NCBI GenBank assembly: GCA_900541045.1
Contig: UQID01000003.1
Location: 59,691 to 123,690, forward strand
Origin: an uncultured Collinsella sp.
GTDB taxonomy: Bacteria > Actinomycetota > Coriobacteriia > Coriobacteriales > Coriobacteriaceae
DNA: 64,000 bases
Direction: 5' to 3'
Shown one piece after another: positions 44,912-53,169 of this stretch. The position numbers were made by a program, and so were the translations under genes. The number at the start of each line of letters is the position of its first letter. Position 1 is the first letter of the stretch. The notes under the pieces are model-generated. The model made no database searches, was not told the DNA's origin, and saw only the letters and a program-made list of their open reading frames with translations.

Positions 44912-45648
44912 TGGCTATCTATGTGACGGGCGACGTGCACGGCAGGGCCGAGTACGGGTCCAGCCGGTTTGCCTTCAAGAATTGGCCGCTGGGCCGCACG
45001 CTGACGCGTGATGATGTGGTAATCGTGGCCGGCGACTTCGGCTTTGTCTGGGATGGGTCCAACGCCGAGAAATACTGGCTCGACTGGCTCGAGTCGAAGC
45101 CCTGGACCACGTGCTTCGTTGACGGCAACCATGAGAACCATCACGCCCTGGCTGAGCTGCCGGTGCAGGAGTGGAACGGCGGCCTCGTCCATGAGGCGCG
45201 ACCGCACGTGCTGCACCTGATGCGCGGCGAGGTGTACGACATCGCGGGGACCACGGTCCTCACCATGGGAGGTGCCGCGAGCAACGACAGACAGTATCGC
45301 AGGGAGGGGAGGAACTGGTGGCCCGAGGAGATACCGAGCGTGGAAGAGATGGGGCACTGCCGCGCCTCGCTCGATCGCGTGGGCTGGAGGGTCGACTACG
45401 TTGTGACTCACGAGGCTCCTGCCGACCTGGCAGAGCAACTATGCCGGGAGCGCGAACGCGAGTATCTGGACGACCGGCTGCAACGATTCCTTGGCGAGCT
45501 CGACGGGCGACTCGGCTGCCGCGCCTGGTTCTTCGGCCACTACCACGGCGACGAGTGGCGTGACGCCAGGCATCGCCTTATCTACCGAGACATCGTGCCG
45601 GTCGAAGATGCTGCGCCCGCTTCTAGAAGCCTTCTAGAAGCGCTCTAG
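44911..45648 (+). CDS. Metallophosphoesterase 3
   Basis: The start at 44911 shares a base with the previous stop; the frame to 44896 starts inside that gene. The 245-residue protein has YVTGDVHGRAEYG, VAGDFGFVWDG, FVDGNHENH, GGAASNDRQYRR and FFGHYHGDEW. The last codons lie within TTCTAGAA repeats. Three coupled genes of one family imply a shared job, which the sequence does not reveal. Confidence 0.9.
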   Translation: MAIYVTGDVHGRAEYGSSRFAFKNWPLGRTLTRDDVVIVAGDFGFVWDGSNAEKYWLDWLESKPWTTCFVDGNHENHHALAELPVQEWNGGLVHEARPHVLHLMRGEVYDIAGTTVLTMGGAASNDRQYRREGRNWWPEEIPSVEEMGHCRASLDRVGWRVDYVVTHEAPADLAEQLCREREREYLDDRLQRFLGELDGRLGCRAWFFGHYHGDEWRDARHRLIYRDIVPVEDAAPASRSLLEAL

Positions 45649-45662
45649 AAGGTTTCTAGAAA
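45621..45662. repeat. Four TTCTAGAA-like palindromes
   Basis: TTCTAGAAG, TTCTAGAAG, CTCTAGAAGG and TTCTAGAAA follow one another at the end of the third phosphoesterase gene. A second group (TTCTAGAAAAGCTCTAGAAC, TTTCTAGATG) lies at 51924-51952. CTAG is usually rare in such genomes. Confidence 0.85.
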
Positions 45663-45678
45663 TTAGGCGCCATATGGA

Positions 45679-46014
45679 CTATTCCAATTCAAAAGTCTGG
45701 TCGAGGGAGTTCGACCCAGCACCCATCCCGTCGACTTTCACTTCGATGGGAGACATGTCGTTGAGGTCAAAAATCGACACACCGTCGCATTCGCCTCCCG
45801 GCGCAAGCCCTTGCGAAGAGAAGTGATCTTCCTGCAAATCGGCGGCAAACCCGCGAGATAGCATCTGCTTATTTTGATAAGCCGTGATGTAGCTACCAAC
45901 AGCGCATGAATTTGCCGATCGGTTGTTAATGGCGTGCCAGCGAACAACGGCAACCTTCCCGCCATCGCCAGTCGAGGAATCATGCACCTCGACGCCGGTG
46001 ACTGAATACTTCAT
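45679..46014 (-). pseudogene. DUF5067-like protein fragment, cut by the IS
   Basis: The 111-residue frame resembles a DUF5067 domain (YSVTGVEVHDSSTGDGGKVAVVRWHAINNRS, LAPGGECDGVSIFDL), normally the C-terminal part of an actinobacterial lipoprotein or membrane-anchored protein. It lacks a signal peptide and begins 6 bases from the IS end, so the upstream part was probably separated by the insertion. It may not be expressed. Confidence 0.55.
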
Positions 46015-46020
46015 CTTGCC

Positions 46021-46180
46021 TTGACACTCCCCGTAGTTGAAACCAGGGGATTCTCAGTTCTGCGAGGTCTGCCGTCGAGGACCGATATAGTCCTCTAGGG
46101 TCTTACGTCCTCTCCCCGAGCGTTTAGGCGGTTGTAGCCGCCACGGTTCCCGCGTGCCCCGCGGTACCTTCCGTGTTGGA
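46021..46180 (-). ncRNA. Predicted right-end omega RNA for TnpB
   Basis: In this family the guide RNA spans the end of tnpB and the right end, with the guide being the host sequence just outside. The right-end hairpin lies at 46029-46049, so the guide would start at about 46020 and read into the DUF5067 fragment. Extent is inferred from the family. Confidence 0.45.
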
Positions 46181-47299
46181 GAGGATGCGTTTCCCCTCCG
46201 TCAGTATGTTTCTCGCCGCGTTGACGTCGCGGTCGTGGTGCGCACCGCACGCAGGACAGTCCCACGACCGCACCGACAGCGGTAGGGCGTCGAGCCTGTG
46301 CCCGCAGGCCGAGCAGGTCTTGCTCGACGGGTAGAAGCGGCCGATCTTGACAAGGGAGCGCCCACGCTCGGCGCACTTGTACTCAAGCAGCCGTGCGAAC
46401 TCGCCGAACGAGGCGTCCGTCACGGCTTTCGCCAGATGATGGTTCTTCATCATGCCCTTGGCATTCAGGTCCTCCATGCACAGGACTTGGTTCTCGTCCG
46501 CGAGCATGGTCGTGACCTTGTGAAGGGCATCGGTTCTGGCATCGGCGATCTTCGCGTGAATCCTGGCGACCCTCTTCCGCTGCTTCAGGTACCGCCTCGA
46601 CTGTTTCTCGCTCTTGCGAGCACCCTTCCTGCGGGAGAGCCTGCGCTGTTCCCGCGCGAGCTTCCGTTCGTACCGTTCAAGGCCTCGCGGATTCTCGATT
46701 TTCGTGCCGTCGGAGAGAGTCGCAAGCGTTTTGACGCCGAGGTCGATTCCGACCTCCCGGTCGGTCGCGGGCGCGTCCTTGGACGGCACGTCGGTGCAGA
46801 GAAAGGTGGCGAAATAACGGCCGGCCGCGTCCAGGGAGACCGTGACCGACATGAAACGCCCCTGGAGCGGTCGGGATACCTTAGCCCGGACATTCCCGAG
46901 CTTCGGCAGCGCGATATGGTTGCGGTCGAGGACCTTGCCGCCGTTGGTGCGGTAGGACTGTCGGGCGTGCCGGAGCGACTTGAACTTGGGGAAGCCCGGC
47001 TTCCCGCCCTCGCGCACGCGTCGGAAGAAGTTCTTGTAGGCGCGGTCGAGGTCGCGGATGGACTGCTGGAGCGCCATGGAGTCCACTTGCGCGAGCCAGG
47101 AGGTATCGGGGTCGCGCTTCCACGCAGGGATCATCTTGATCAGATCATTGGTGGCGATACTCTTCCCGGTCTCGCTGTAGGCGGTCTTCTTGACATCGAG
47201 GGCGCGGTTGTAAACGAAGCGGCAGCAACCGAACGTCCGCGCGATCTGGTCGCGCTGTGACTCATTCGGGTAAATTCGGTATTTGAACCCGCGTTCCAT
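46124..47299 (-). CDS. tnpB: TnpB RNA-guided nuclease of the IS605 family
   Basis: The 391-residue protein has an N-terminal helix-turn-helix-type region (YRIYPNESQRDQIARTFG), the RuvC parts with Asp in VGIDLGVKTLATL, Glu in CMEDLNAKGM and Asp in HDRDVNAARNI, and a zinc finger CSACGH...CPACGAH. All catalytic residues are present. TnpB proteins cut DNA guided by an RNA from the right end of the element. It starts 3 bases after tnpA. Confidence 0.93.
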   Translation of the reverse strand: MERGFKYRIYPNESQRDQIARTFGCCRFVYNRALDVKKTAYSETGKSIATNDLIKMIPAWKRDPDTSWLAQVDSMALQQSIRDLDRAYKNFFRRVREGGKPGFPKFKSLRHARQSYRTNGGKVLDRNHIALPKLGNVRAKVSRPLQGRFMSVTVSLDAAGRYFATFLCTDVPSKDAPATDREVGIDLGVKTLATLSDGTKIENPRGLERYERKLAREQRRLSRRKGARKSEKQSRRYLKQRKRVARIHAKIADARTDALHKVTTMLADENQVLCMEDLNAKGMMKNHHLAKAVTDASFGEFARLLEYKCAERGRSLVKIGRFYPSSKTCSACGHRLDALPLSVRSWDCPACGAHHDRDVNAARNILTEGKRILSNTEGTAGHAGTVAATTA

Positions 47300-47302
47300 C
47301 GG

Positions 47303-47695
47303 CTAGACCTCCTTCTGTCTCTCTATGTATTTCCTCACCTGCGCGAGCGGTGCACCTCCCACGGTCGACACGAAGTAGCTGTTCGTCCAGAGCGTGGGGA
47401 TGCGGCTCTTGAGCCACAGGAACTCCTCGCGCAGGTCGTGGCTTGACCTCCCCTTGATGCGCTTGATCGCCCGGTGGATGCTCAGCTGGGGATCGATTGA
47501 CAGGAGTAGGTGGACGTGGTCGGGCATGACCTCCATCTCGGCGATCTCGAAACCGAGCTCGTCGGCGACTTCCTGCGCGATCTCCTTGAAGCGCTCGTCG
47601 ACTCCGTCCACGAGGACGGGCCGACGGTACTTCGGGCAGAAGACCACATGGTAGTTGCAGGAGAAAACTATGTTGCGGTTACTCTTGTACTTCAT
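47303..47695 (-). CDS. tnpA: TnpA Y1 transposase (IS200/IS605)
   Basis: The 130-residue HUH-type enzyme has VMPDHVHLLLSI (the metal-binding HUH motif) and the catalytic tyrosine in the VRKYIERQ helix. It nicks and joins single-stranded DNA at the hairpin ends. Hairpin GATATTAT/ATAATATC lies just upstream. Confidence 0.93.
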   Translation of the reverse strand: MKYKSNRNIVFSCNYHVVFCPKYRRPVLVDGVDERFKEIAQEVADELGFEIAEMEVMPDHVHLLLSIDPQLSIHRAIKRIKGRSSHDLREEFLWLKSRIPTLWTNSYFVSTVGGAPLAQVRKYIERQKEV

Positions 47696-47739
47696 GGTAT
47701 AGATATTATACAGTATTGAGCTGCATAATATCTACCGTC

Positions 47740-47946
47740 TTATATCCCCATAGATAAATCCAGGGGCTTTACGACGGTCTCGGTAAGCGAAGCCCAGACG
47801 GCATTTTGACGGGTGATGACACCGCTGATGGTGAGCGGATTTGCGCCGGCACCATCAATGACAGTCCAGACGAGTGCCGTGACCAAAAAGACGACTAGCC
47901 CTGCCGTTATCAACTCACGGCGAGACGGCCTTAGCTTGTCGGACAT
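47740..47946 (-). CDS. Short membrane protein, probably cut by the IS
   Basis: The 68-residue frame has one membrane segment (ITAGLVVFLVTALVWTVI) after a basic start. Its last codons lie in the left-end hairpin of the IS (47747-47767), so the original C-terminus was probably longer. It starts 2 bases after the coiled-coil gene, in one unit. It may be the upstream part of the fragment at 45679, though this is not shown. Confidence 0.5.
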   Translation of the reverse strand: MSDKLRPSRRELITAGLVVFLVTALVWTVIDGAGANPLTISGVITRQNAVWASLTETVVKPLDLSMGI

Positions 47947-47948
47947 AT

Positions 47949-48641
47949 CTACACGCCCCTCGTCTGGGTCATGACCTCGACCTTGGCCTCGGCCACGGCC
48001 GCCCGCTGCTCGGAGGCGGCGAGGCGGTCCTTGAGGGCGGCGACCTCGGCCATCAGGTCACGCTGGGCGAGGAGGGAGACGTTGAGATCGGCCTGAGCCT
48101 TGGCTGCGGCGTCGACCGCGCCCCTCATGCTTTCAATTCGATCGTCTTTTGCGGCTGATTCTGCCAAGAGCTGATTGTTCTCGGAATCGAGCTTCTTGAG
48201 CTGCGAGAGGTAATCGGCGACGGTGGCGTGGAGCTCATCGTTCTCAATCTCCAAGCTCGCAGTATCCAGCTCGAATTTCTCTTTGATGGCGGCGACCTGC
48301 TCGACGCAATTAGATTTGATGCTCTGAATCTGTTCCGTTGCACTTTTCTTGGCGGCGTCGGCGTCCTCGCGGGCAGCACGAGCCTCCATCGCGGCGGCTT
48401 CGGCAGCGCCCACGATGATGCGCTTGACCCGCTCGACCGCCTCATCGAGGACGGCCGATGCGTCGAGCGCAGTCTTCATGCCGGGAGTGGCGTTAGGGTG
48501 GTAGCCGTCGACCAAGCGGGCGACGGTATCGGCCTGCGAGAGGCCAAGGCTCGTGCTGATGTCCTTTATGGCGTCACGGGTCTCCGATGAGACATTCAGA
48601 CTGGTCATTTTCTTTTCGGACTGGACTTGGTTTTCGGCCAT
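47949..48641 (-). CDS. KfrA-like DNA-binding coiled-coil protein
   Basis: The start at 48641 follows TTGGAGTGCC. The 230-residue product has a ribbon-helix-helix-like or HTH N-terminus (VSSETRDAIKDISTSLGLSQADTVARLV), then a long Ala/Glu/Lys coiled coil to the end. Such proteins (KfrA type) are carried by plasmids and may aid regulation or segregation. The family call is by layout. Confidence 0.65.
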   Translation of the reverse strand: MAENQVQSEKKMTSLNVSSETRDAIKDISTSLGLSQADTVARLVDGYHPNATPGMKTALDASAVLDEAVERVKRIIVGAAEAAAMEARAAREDADAAKKSATEQIQSIKSNCVEQVAAIKEKFELDTASLEIENDELHATVADYLSQLKKLDSENNQLLAESAAKDDRIESMRGAVDAAAKAQADLNVSLLAQRDLMAEVAALKDRLAASEQRAAVAEAKVEVMTQTRGV

Positions 48642-48829
48642 GATGCGGCACTCCAATCAACAACGGGCATGGCTCCGCCACGCCGTACGGCTGGGAACAA
48701 ATACGCGGCCGCTGTTGAGTTGTGTTCGTCCTGCGATCGGTGAGTTCTAAAAAGGCGTCTCAAGTCATGCGTTCACGCAGGGTTTCAGTTGGAGAAATAC
48801 CGCACTCTTATATAGTAGCGCACTCGGAT

Positions 48830-49414
48830 TTATCTTCTGACGCCCACTAACCCGCGCTCGCGGAGCACGCGGTACAGGGTCGATTTCGAGATACCTGTTG
48901 CGGCGCAGATGTCGGGAATTGGCGTCTCACGGGCGAGGTAGAGCTTCACGGCAGCGTCGGCCTTGACGTCCGCGATGCGCGGGCGGCCCCCGACGTTGCC
49001 ACCGCGGCTCCGTTTGACGGCGATACCCTCGGCCTGGCGCTGCCTGATCAGGTCGCGCTCGAGCTCGGCGGTGCAGGCATGGGTGCCCAGCACGAAACGG
49101 CCGAATGCAGTATCGAGGTCAACGGGCTGCTTCAGTGATATGAGCTTCACTCCTAAGTTCCTGAACATCAGGTCATAGTTCAGCAGCTGCCTCGTCGATC
49201 TGGTCAGGCGCTCCCAGGACTCGACCACCACTTCATCGCCGCGCTTCATCTTTTTGAACAACTTTTTCTGTTGCGTGCGGTCGCCCTCGCGTGCGCCAGT
49301 CTCCTTGTCTTTGAAGATGCGCTCATAGGCCACGCCAGCGTTGACCAATGCCTCGATTTGCCTGTCTAGCTTCTGATCCTTCGTGCTCACGCGAGCGTAT
49401 CCGTATCTGGTCAT
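48830..49414 (-). CDS. Serine recombinase (resolvase/invertase family)
   Basis: The start at 49414 follows GGAGG at 6 bases; upstream frame to 49504 is unlikely. The 194-residue protein has YGYARVSTKDQKLDRQIEAL with the catalytic Ser, ELERDLIRQRQAEGI and a C-terminal helix-turn-helix (IPDICAATGISKSTLYRVL). It would resolve plasmid multimers or invert DNA. A broken copy of its N-terminus lies at 49632. Confidence 0.92.
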   Translation of the reverse strand: MTRYGYARVSTKDQKLDRQIEALVNAGVAYERIFKDKETGAREGDRTQQKKLFKKMKRGDEVVVESWERLTRSTRQLLNYDLMFRNLGVKLISLKQPVDLDTAFGRFVLGTHACTAELERDLIRQRQAEGIAVKRSRGGNVGGRPRIADVKADAAVKLYLARETPIPDICAATGISKSTLYRVLRERGLVGVRR

Positions 49415-49631
49415 TTTCAGCCTCCTGCCTTGTCTTTTGATTTTCTCATGGGAATGCAAGGGGAGGTTTTGGCACTGGGTTTTGGCACTCGCCGTCCACG
49501 GCATCGAGGGTTCGGTTTTCGAGTGCCGCGCGGCATACCTTTTGAGACGTCGGGGCCTTGAATATGAGCAATAAGATGCGTATCAGTTCGCGATGGTTCG
49601 ATGATGGGACCAGCTATACCGGTTTTTCGAT

Positions 49632-49690
49632 ATGGCTATGGCAGTTTTTATATATCGAGTGAGCACGAAGGACCAGAAACTCGACTCGCG
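49632..49690 (+). pseudogene. Serine recombinase remnant
   Basis: ATG 49632 encodes MAVFIYRVSTKDQKLDSR, matching the N-terminus of serine recombinases, including the neighbouring gene in the opposite direction. The similarity stops after about 20 residues; the rest is lost. Confidence 0.7.
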
Positions 49691-49754
49691 GAGGGGCGGC
49701 GGCAACCCGCTGGTGAAGGGAGTTAAGTTGGCGGGTTCGATCTCCCGGTTCAAA

Positions 49755-49800
49755 AAATACTAAGTATACTGAGTGATTTTACTCAGTATACTTAGTATTT
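49755..49800. repeat. Perfect 20-bp inverted repeat before the DUF4143 ATPase gene
   Basis: AAATACTAAGTATACTGAGT (49755-49774) and its exact complement (49781-49800) with a 6-base loop, 24 bases before the gene. A related repeat lies just after the gene. Confidence 0.9.
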
Positions 49801-49823
49801 AAGAAACAAGGAGGTAGATTGAC

Positions 49824-51017
49824 ATGTTTGAGCGCCATCAAGTTGCCGTGATAGCCCAGAGGATGCGGGAAACGAATAATCCGTTGATGCAATTTATAAT
49901 CGGGCCCCGCCAAACGGGAAAGTCGACCATGTTCGTGCAGGCGTTGCACCATGTAGACATGCCCTGTCACGTGGTCAATGCGGACGATGTTGTGAATCCC
50001 GATGCCAGCTGGCTGCAAATCGAGTGGCAACAGGCAAGAAACCTCACGTCTGGAGGTAAGGCCCCGGCCGTTTTCGTTGTTGATGAGATTCAAAAGGTGC
50101 AGAGTTGGTCCACGGTCGTCAAGGGATTGTACGACCGGGATCGCCGGGAGGGGACGCCGCTCAAGGTCATGTTGACCGGATCGTCGTCGCTGCTGCTGCA
50201 TAAGGGCTTGGAAGAATCCCTTATGGGCCGTTACGAGCTCATTCGGTCGCCGCATTGGTCCTATCGCGAGTGCAGCGAGGCCTTTGACTTTTCTTTTGAA
50301 GACTATCTCTATCACGGCGGATATCCGGGTGCGGCGCCGCTGGTTTCCGATGACGCCCGTTGGCGAAACTATATCCGAGATGCAATCGTCGAGCCGGCGA
50401 TCTCGCGCGATGTTCTCTCGTTGGAGAATATCCGCAAACCGGCGCTGATGCGCGCGCTCTTTTGGCTCGCGGCGAGCTATTCGGGGCAGGAGCTTTCGTA
50501 TTCAAAAATGGTAGGCCAGCTGCAGGATGCCGGTAACACGGTCACGGTCGCCGGGTATTTGGACCTGCTGGGCAAGGCCGGTTTGGTTACGGCGATCCCC
50601 AAGTTCAGTGACAAGGAGCTCGCAAAGCGCCGAAGCACCCCGCGGCTCATGGTTTATGACACGGCGTTTATGACGGCGCTCGGCGATAAGGGCCGTGCAG
50701 AATGGCTGGAGGATTCGGCGCGGCGGGGTCATTTGGTGGAATCGGCAGTGGGTGCACGACTGCTTGCGCGCGCGCCGGAAGAGGGTTTTGAGGTTATGTG
50801 GTGGCGTGAAGGCGTCAAAGAGGTCGACTTTGTGCTGCGAAGGGATGATGCACTGAGCGCCATCGAGGTCAAAAGCGGTGGAGAGTCCGGCCAGAGCGGC
50901 ATGTCGACGCTCCTAAAAAAGTATCCGCGAGCCAAGCGGATCGTCGTGGGAGGAGCGGCGGCCGGGGCGTGCACCGTGGAGGATTTTCTGCTCGATAAGG
51001 TGCCGCTGTTTAACTAG
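49824..51017 (+). CDS. AAA+ ATPase with DUF4143 C-terminus (first copy)
   Basis: ACAAGGAGGTAG precedes the start. The 397-residue protein has Walker A GPRQTGKST near residue 30, Walker B AVFVVDEIQKV near 90, SSSLLL, and a C-terminal part with VDFVLRRDDALSAIEVKSG, the PD-(D/E)xK-like nuclease pattern typical of DUF4143 proteins. The family is common in anaerobes and its function is unclear. It is framed by two related palindromes. Confidence 0.9.
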   Translation: MFERHQVAVIAQRMRETNNPLMQFIIGPRQTGKSTMFVQALHHVDMPCHVVNADDVVNPDASWLQIEWQQARNLTSGGKAPAVFVVDEIQKVQSWSTVVKGLYDRDRREGTPLKVMLTGSSSLLLHKGLEESLMGRYELIRSPHWSYRECSEAFDFSFEDYLYHGGYPGAAPLVSDDARWRNYIRDAIVEPAISRDVLSLENIRKPALMRALFWLAASYSGQELSYSKMVGQLQDAGNTVTVAGYLDLLGKAGLVTAIPKFSDKELAKRRSTPRLMVYDTAFMTALGDKGRAEWLEDSARRGHLVESAVGARLLARAPEEGFEVMWWREGVKEVDFVLRRDDALSAIEVKSGGESGQSGMSTLLKKYPRAKRIVVGGAAAGACTVEDFLLDKVPLFN

Positions 51018-51032
51018 CCTGAGCAAATTGAG

Positions 51033-51080
51033 AAAATACTCAGTATAGTGAGTGAAATCACTCAGTGTACTGAGTATTTT
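51033..51080. repeat. Imperfect 23-bp inverted repeat after the DUF4143 ATPase gene
   Basis: Arms begin AAAATACTCAGTATAGTGAG and pair with two mismatches around an AA loop. The core AATACT(A/C)AGTATA(C/G)TGAGTGA is shared with the repeat before the gene. It may act as terminator and as element border. Confidence 0.85.
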
Positions 51081-51532
51081 GACTTGGGCGTTGGATGGGT
51101 GCTCGGTCACCGCGTGCGATGGTGAAAACCGGGCCAGGCCTTACCAGCGGATATGCATACAGGAGGGGCTTCCATTTTCCATGTCCCGCTCATATCGTCT
51201 GCCAGAAACCTGGCGAATGACCTGTCCCCCTGTCATGCCCTTGTCACAAAATCTATTAACGGGACCGTCAAATTTCCTCCTGCATTTTCTGACGGTACCG
51301 CGGTTCCCGCATACGTTTTGGGACTGTCTCGCCTAAAAATCGACCTTACCAAATTCGATTTACGGCCCGAAAAAGGGTTGATGCGGGCATCCGCACCAGC
51401 CCTGGTCCAAATACCCCGTAAATCGAATCCTGTTAAGCCGTCTACCTGCGGTTTTGCTAAATTCGCTACCACCGGGTGAGAATCGTGTTCGCGCGGCACG
51501 ATATACTAGGTGAGACACCAACAAGGAAAGAA
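51081..51532. other. Non-coding stretch with inverted repeats
   Basis: No convincing gene. It has ATTCGATTTACGG (51353-51365) with its exact complement (51416-51428), enclosing smaller hairpins, and GGACCGTC/GACGGTACC arms near 51,260-51,300. A small structured RNA is possible. GGAAAG for the next gene is at the end. Confidence 0.5.
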
Positions 51533-51817
51533 ATGGCCACGAGCGATTCAATGGAAGTCATACATCGACTTGAGCGCGAGATGGCAGACCGTGCCGCTGC
51601 GATTGAGAAAGTCGATGCCTTTAAAAACCAGCTCGCGCAGGCCATCAAGGCCTTCATGGATGCAGACAGCGCGGTCCGCATCCTTAACGACCATGACAGC
51701 ATCGTTGACACTCAGATCGCCAACGCCATCGACGAGCATCTTCTCGCCATCGACAAGTTGTGCCGCTTCGGTATCGACGGCGGTTTCGGCGAAGAGCACC
51801 CGGTCAAGGAGTACTAG
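51533..51817 (+). CDS. small helical protein
   Basis: ATG 51533 follows AAGGAAAGAA. The 94-residue product is acidic and all-helical (VIHRLEREMADRAAAIEKVDAFKNQLAQAIKAF). No family was recognised. An inexact hairpin follows the gene. Confidence 0.6.
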   Translation: MATSDSMEVIHRLEREMADRAAAIEKVDAFKNQLAQAIKAFMDADSAVRILNDHDSIVDTQIANAIDEHLLAIDKLCRFGIDGGFGEEHPVKEY

Positions 51818-51844
51818 ACCGCCGTATGGCCATCGAATAAAGTG

Positions 51845-51922
51845 AAAGAGGGTCGAACCGAGCAGTTCCCGGACAATTGGCGTCCGGCCAGACACTTCGG
51901 CTCGGCCCTTTCTCGTGCGTTT
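51845..51922 (+). terminator. Branched hairpin after the small helical gene
   Basis: AGAGGGTCGAACCGAG pairs with CTTCGGCTCGGCCCTTTCT with mismatches, around an inner CCGGAC/GTCCGG hairpin, then TTTCT. TTCTAGA palindromes follow at 51924. Confidence 0.5.
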
Positions 51923-52059
51923 TTCTAGAAAAGCTCTAGAACATTTCTAGATGCATTCCGAAATGATTGCGAATCGCTTTTGATGCGGTGCCTAACGGCA
52001 CCTATGATCCGCTCGCGAAGCTCGCTGATTTATATATCTCTTTGTACATTTTCGACTAC

Positions 52060-52162
52060 AACCAAAAACGGATTCGGCGTCCTTGCCGAATTGTAGGTGT
52101 TACAGCCAGATGTTCTGGTCCGCCCGGGGAGCGAAGCGACGCCGGCGCTGAGGGCTGACAGC
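52060..52162. repeat. Dispersed repeat, copy A (with copy B at 63321-63425)
   Basis: About 103 bases, roughly 85% alike in both copies by eye: an AACGGATTCGGC/GCCGAAT hairpin, GTAGG, TTACAG, GCCCGG, and an end reading GGCCGGCGCTGAGGGCTGACAGC-like. On the minus strand the hairpin ATTCGGC/GCCGAAT is followed by CCGTTTTT, a good terminator. Confidence 0.85.
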
Positions 52163-52824
52163 TGGTACGCCTCGCGCTAAGGGCTTGCTTGTTTATAAGA
52201 CTGCCCGCGAGGTCTGATTGGCTTGCGGGTTGAATTGTTAGGTGGTGGAGTATCCACAGATTTTGGGCACAGTCGTGGACCCTCCCTAAATCTTCGAAAC
52301 CAGCATGTAGCTGGGAAGACCTCACCCGCCCCTTGGCCTTTTGCTCGACGATCTCGCGGGTCTCCACATGGCTCCGCCATGTATCCGGACCATTCGTTTA
52401 ACGCATCGGCCGTCCTCACCGATGCCCCTCTACATGACAGGGCCCAGGGTGGGGCACAAAGTCCGTCACGGCTGCACGCCTACCGCAGTCCTCCTTGCTT
52501 GACGTTGCGGCTACTCACCGCCAAACACACGCGTCGCCGCGTGGATATCCCACCGACTCCTGCTCTTCAGCTTTTAACCTACTTTCCTGCAGTATTGCAG
52601 CAGGACGAGCGCTCGGATCCTGGCACGCCGTCCCCGCCCTTATGGGCCGAGGCAGCGCAGGGGTCACAGGGAAGGCACTACCCTCGTCGAAGTCTCCTCG
52701 TGGAGACGGGACGGCAGACCTGTACAGCTCAGTCACCGATTATTCGAGCAAAACGCTACCTTTTTCGCAGGCCCTGGGGCCTGGCCGACCGGGAACGGCA
52801 TATGTCACACGCCCGGTCGATATG
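52060..52824 (-). ncRNA. Long structured RNA candidate (about 0.75 kb)
   Basis: No frame here has protein-like composition, but hairpins are dense. Examples on the minus strand: CACGCG-GCGA-CGCGTG (a GNRA loop), GTCTCC-ACGA-GGAGAC inside a GCCGTCCC/GGGACGGC stem, GCATCGG/CCGATGC, ACATGGC-GGA-GCCATGT, CCAGC-TACAT-GCTGG. Unpaired stretches are A/G-rich on this strand, and it ends with the copy-A terminator hairpin. Size and build recall the ornate large RNAs (ROOL, GOLLD) of phages and plasmids, but I cannot assign one. Ends are approximate and the strand is inferred. Confidence 0.55.
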
Positions 52825-52857
52825 AAAAAACCTCCCGGTGAGGAGGTTCCGTTTTTT
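52825..52857. terminator. Bidirectional terminator
   Basis: AACCTCC-CGGTGA-GGAGGTT with six A before and a T-run after, so it works on both strands. On the minus strand the T-run follows the stem directly. Confidence 0.75.
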
Positions 52858-53169
52858 CTCTTATCTACTTCTCCGTGTTGTCCTGACCTGCTGGTCTGGA
52901 TAAAATGGAGTTGTCAGATGGCTTGTGATTTAAGCGTCTGACGGTGTAGATGTTGAGTTGGTACCTCACTCTACGCGGTTCCACGGTGTTGGTACCACCG
53001 CTGGAACAACCTCGATGATAGCACGCCCGCCCGTCTTAACGGCGGGCGGGTTATCAAATTTTTAGCTATCTACCTGCGGAAACATAATACTACGGTACTA
53101 GACGCCGCCCTCGCCGCATCGCCGAGGCACGAGCGTTTTTACTCCGCCCCGACGACAGGCAGTTCAACC
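52858..53169. other. Non-coding stretch before the relaxase gene end
   Basis: It holds GGTACC-rich pairs (GAGGTACC/GGTACCTC-like, near 52,960-53,000) and a GC hairpin CCCGCCC/GGGCGGG (53026-53050) followed by TTATCAAATTTTT on the plus strand. It may be the upstream part of the structured RNA or its leader. No gene is seen. Confidence 0.45.

Larger units (their letters stand above)
46021..47767 (-). mobile_element. IS200/IS605-family insertion sequence
   Basis: It contains tnpA and tnpB on the minus strand. Both ends carry like-built 21-base hairpins: CCCCTGG...CTAcGGGG at the right end (46029-46049) and CCCCTGG...CTAtGGGG at the left end (47747-47767). The right end closes with GTGTCAA. There are no terminal inverted repeats or target duplication, as expected for this family, which moves as single-stranded DNA. 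The exact left border is not certain. Confidence 0.85.

Noticed and set aside
52223..52825. 200-codon plus-strand frame over the structured region
   Set aside because: Composition rich in Arg, Pro, Ser and His without secondary-structure pattern or domain; the DNA is full of hairpins that fit an RNA better.
52960..53010. GGTGGTACC word suggesting a T-box riboswitch on the minus strand
   Set aside because: The rest of the T-box antiterminator and a downstream aminoacyl-tRNA synthetase or amino-acid gene are missing.
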